A stretch of DNA of 25,361 bases from Gemmatimonadota bacterium (GTDB taxonomy: Bacteria > Latescibacterota > UBA2968 > UBA8231): contig VXOR01000069.1 of the NCBI GenBank assembly GCA_009840005.1, positions 1-25,361 of the forward strand. Reading direction: 5' to 3'. The notes under the pieces were generated by a model. It saw only the letters and a list, made by a program, of their open reading frames with translations, searched no databases and had not been told where the DNA came from. The position numbers and the translations under genes are program-made. Shown piece by piece: positions 24,031 to 25,361 of the stretch (its first letter is position 1; each line of letters opens with the position of its first letter).

Positions 24031-24264
24031 ATGCCTTCTATTTCAAAAAGTAAATTGAAAGCCAACATGCTTCGCATCTTTCGCGAGATTGAAGAAACCG
24101 GCGAAGAATGGATCGTCACAGATCACAATCGCCCTGTGTTGCGCATTCAGCCGATTGCGCAAAAAAAGACTGTGGAAGAGGTGTTCGGAGCGATTCAGGG
24201 CAAAGTCGTCTATCGCGCAGACATCAATACGCCGACCACTGACGAATGGGGAGCGCTGGCGTGA
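24031..24264 (+). CDS. Phd/YefM-family antitoxin
   Basis: The product is 77 aa from ATG 24031, chosen for the AAAAAGGAAG SD. An upstream in-frame ATG at 23983 lies inside the operator and adds hydrophobic nonsense. The N-terminal DNA-binding fold shows the family pattern KSKLKANMLRIFREIEETGE followed by EWIVTDHNRPVLRIQPI. The C-terminal tail (about 45-77) is the likely toxin-neutralising segment. The stop overlaps the toxin start (GTGA), typical of translational coupling. It should repress its own promoter through the dyad just upstream and neutralise the PIN toxin. Base composition is clearly more AT-rich than in the neighbours, which suggests recent acquisition. Confidence 0.85.
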   Translation: MPSISKSKLKANMLRIFREIEETGEEWIVTDHNRPVLRIQPIAQKKTVEEVFGAIQGKVVYRADINTPTTDEWGALA

Positions 24265-24641
24265 TCGTCTTGGATACTTCGGCCCTCGTATTCTGGACGC
24301 TAAATCGAGATCGGCTATCGCGAACCGCAGCACAAGTAATCTCGGACGCCGACCGCATTGCTCTTAGTTCGATCTCTATCTGGGAAATTGGCATTAAGGT
24401 AAAAAAAGAACAGCTCTCCATACCGATTTCCATCCAGGAATTCACTGATAAACTGGAACAAATTGATCGCCTCGATATTCTCCCGGTAGACGTCCGGACT
24501 TGGATCAAAAATCTCGAACTCGACTGGGATCATCGCGACCCTGCTGACCGCACCATTGTCGCTACGGCCAGTCTGCATGCCTGCCCGCTCGTCACTTCGG
24601 ATTCCGCTATCCGCGCATTTTATTCACAGGCTATTTGGTAA
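24261..24641 (+). CDS. vapC: VapC-like PIN-domain ribonuclease toxin
   Basis: The product is 126 aa from GTG 24261, overlapping the antitoxin stop by 4 bp. PIN-domain acidic residues are all visible: Asp5 in IVLDTSALVFW, Glu42 in SSISIWEIGIK, Asp93/Asp96 in HRDPADRTIVATA and Asp114 in LVTSDSAIRAF. The length is standard for VapC. Family knowledge: Mg2+-dependent endoribonuclease that cuts tRNA or rRNA and is held inactive by its antitoxin. The complete catalytic set argues for a functional toxin. Pairing with a Phd-type rather than VapB-type antitoxin is common. The specific RNA target cannot be told from sequence. Confidence 0.92.
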   Translation: MIVLDTSALVFWTLNRDRLSRTAAQVISDADRIALSSISIWEIGIKVKKEQLSIPISIQEFTDKLEQIDRLDILPVDVRTWIKNLELDWDHRDPADRTIVATASLHACPLVTSDSAIRAFYSQAIW

Positions 24642-24696
24642 TTCAACTTTTGCTTTGCAGATGCAGTAATTCGCCAATTTTTCGCGGAGAATTCCC

Positions 24697-25361
24697 ATGA
24701 AATACGCGGCCACCCTGTCGTCGGTCTTATGCTGTCTGGCCATCCCGGTCTCAGCCCAAATAGTCCACGTATGGGATCTGGCCGATACTGCCCAGACAGG
24801 CCAGTTCACAGTGTACAACCCGGACGTCAATGATGCTGAATTCGGCACTCCTATTACCGCCGGTGATCTCGATGGGGACGGGCGCGACGATCTGGTGATT
24901 TCGGCCATGGCCGGCGATGGCCCCGCCAATGATCGTTCCAACACCGGTGAAGTGGCCATTTGCTTCGACACCATACCCTCGGGGGGTGGCTTGGATTTGG
25001 CTGCTGATCCCAGCGATGTGGTCACCCTATATGGCGAGGCCCGGCGCGACCTTTTCGGTATTAAGACCCATGTGGCCGATCTCGTGGGCGACGGGCGTGC
25101 CGATCTTTTGGTGGGCGCTTTTTACGCCGATGCCCCCGACCGCGCCAACGCCGGTAAGCTCTATATTTTTTCGGCCGAACTCATCGCTCAGTTGCGGGCC
25201 GCCGGGAGGCGCTTGGATTTGGCGCAACGACCTTGGCCGGAGGGGGTGAGCCTCGTTATCGGCGCTGAACGCGACAACCGCTTGGGGGTGTGGATGACCG
25301 CTGGGGATTTTGACGGCGATGGCCACCGGGATGCGGTGGTGGGGGCCGATCGGGCCTCGGG
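24697..25361 (+). CDS. Secreted FG-GAP-repeat (integrin-alpha-like propeller) protein, 3' truncated by window edge
   Basis: From ATG 24697, with GGAGA in a good SD position, the frame is open to the window end (221 codons). The signal peptide is MKYAATLSSVLCCLAIPVSA|Q. At least three FG-GAP units with calcium-loop motifs follow: GDLDGDGRDDLVISAMAGDG, ADLVGDGRADLLVGAFYAD and GDFDGDGHRDAVVGADRAS. The spacing is 60-75 residues and each motif is followed by a variable loop with NTGEVAI or NAGKLYIF. That is the canonical integrin-alpha FG-GAP pattern, more regular than the VCBS-type protein at 2586-4742. Likely role: an extracellular adhesion or binding protein. The C-terminus, where a sorting domain might lie, is outside the window. 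Confidence 0.85.
   Translation, partial: MKYAATLSSVLCCLAIPVSAQIVHVWDLADTAQTGQFTVYNPDVNDAEFGTPITAGDLDGDGRDDLVISAMAGDGPANDRSNTGEVAICFDTIPSGGGLDLAADPSDVVTLYGEARRDLFGIKTHVADLVGDGRADLLVGAFYADAPDRANAGKLYIFSAELIAQLRAAGRRLDLAQRPWPEGVSLVIGAERDNRLGVWMTAGDFDGDGHRDAVVGADRAS

Overview
The window (about 25.4 kb, GC-rich except for a small AT-richer patch near 24.0-24.65 kb) looks like chromosomal DNA of an uncultured Gram-negative bacterium. It is rich in secreted beta-propeller (FG-GAP/VCBS) proteins, discoidin-like proteins, a DUF6785-type membrane protein, a ThuA-sorbosone-dehydrogenase fusion, a DUF4159 protein and FlgD-Ig-like C-terminal domains. That gene set, together with several hairpin repeats of types common in such genomes, suggests a Latescibacterota/Poribacteria-like (FCB-related) organism. 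This is inference; there is no rRNA or other marker in the window.

Left part, + strand (1-2513): the tail of an unidentified gene, then a compact redox cluster. It comprises a membrane-anchored FMN-binding protein with a flavinylation motif (250-861), two membrane-anchored TlpA/MauD-like thioredoxin-fold proteins (858-1397 and 1413-1979), and a small exported protein with eight cysteines (2110-2463). A textbook intrinsic terminator closes the cluster. I infer that the thioredoxin-like proteins fold or mature the cysteine-rich protein and that the flavoprotein feeds or accepts electrons. The resemblance to methylamine-dehydrogenase light-chain maturation is suggestive but unproven. This is the best candidate for an undescribed system here.

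Next, still + strand (2586-6656): a secreted FG-GAP protein with a sorting-type C-terminal domain, a frameshifted TPR remnant, and a TonB-like N-terminus fused to a DUF4159 domain. A repeat-containing hairpin element (6655-6782) separates this block from the next, convergent block.

Middle, - strand (6809-18219): six genes reading leftwards. In transcription order they encode a secreted CBM9-like protein, a lipoprotein, three discoidin/FlgD-Ig surface proteins in tandem (the first two overlap by 4 bp at their stop/start), and a large putative outer-membrane beta-barrel protein. They look like one cell-surface or glycan-related apparatus. A double hairpin with a U-tract after the first gene probably uncouples its expression from the rest. 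Short palindromic repeats sit at almost every gene boundary. In one case a 66-bp repeat lies in frame inside a signal peptide.

Right part, + strand (18478-25361): a polytopic DUF6785-family membrane protein is followed 15 bp later by a 1,149-residue secreted ThuA / glucose-sorbosone dehydrogenase / PKD / CBM6 / sorting-domain protein, a plausible sugar-oxidation pair. Then comes a Phd-VapC type II toxin-antitoxin module with its own promoter and operator, and the start of another secreted FG-GAP protein that runs off the window. No tRNA, rRNA, CRISPR array or complete transposase was seen.
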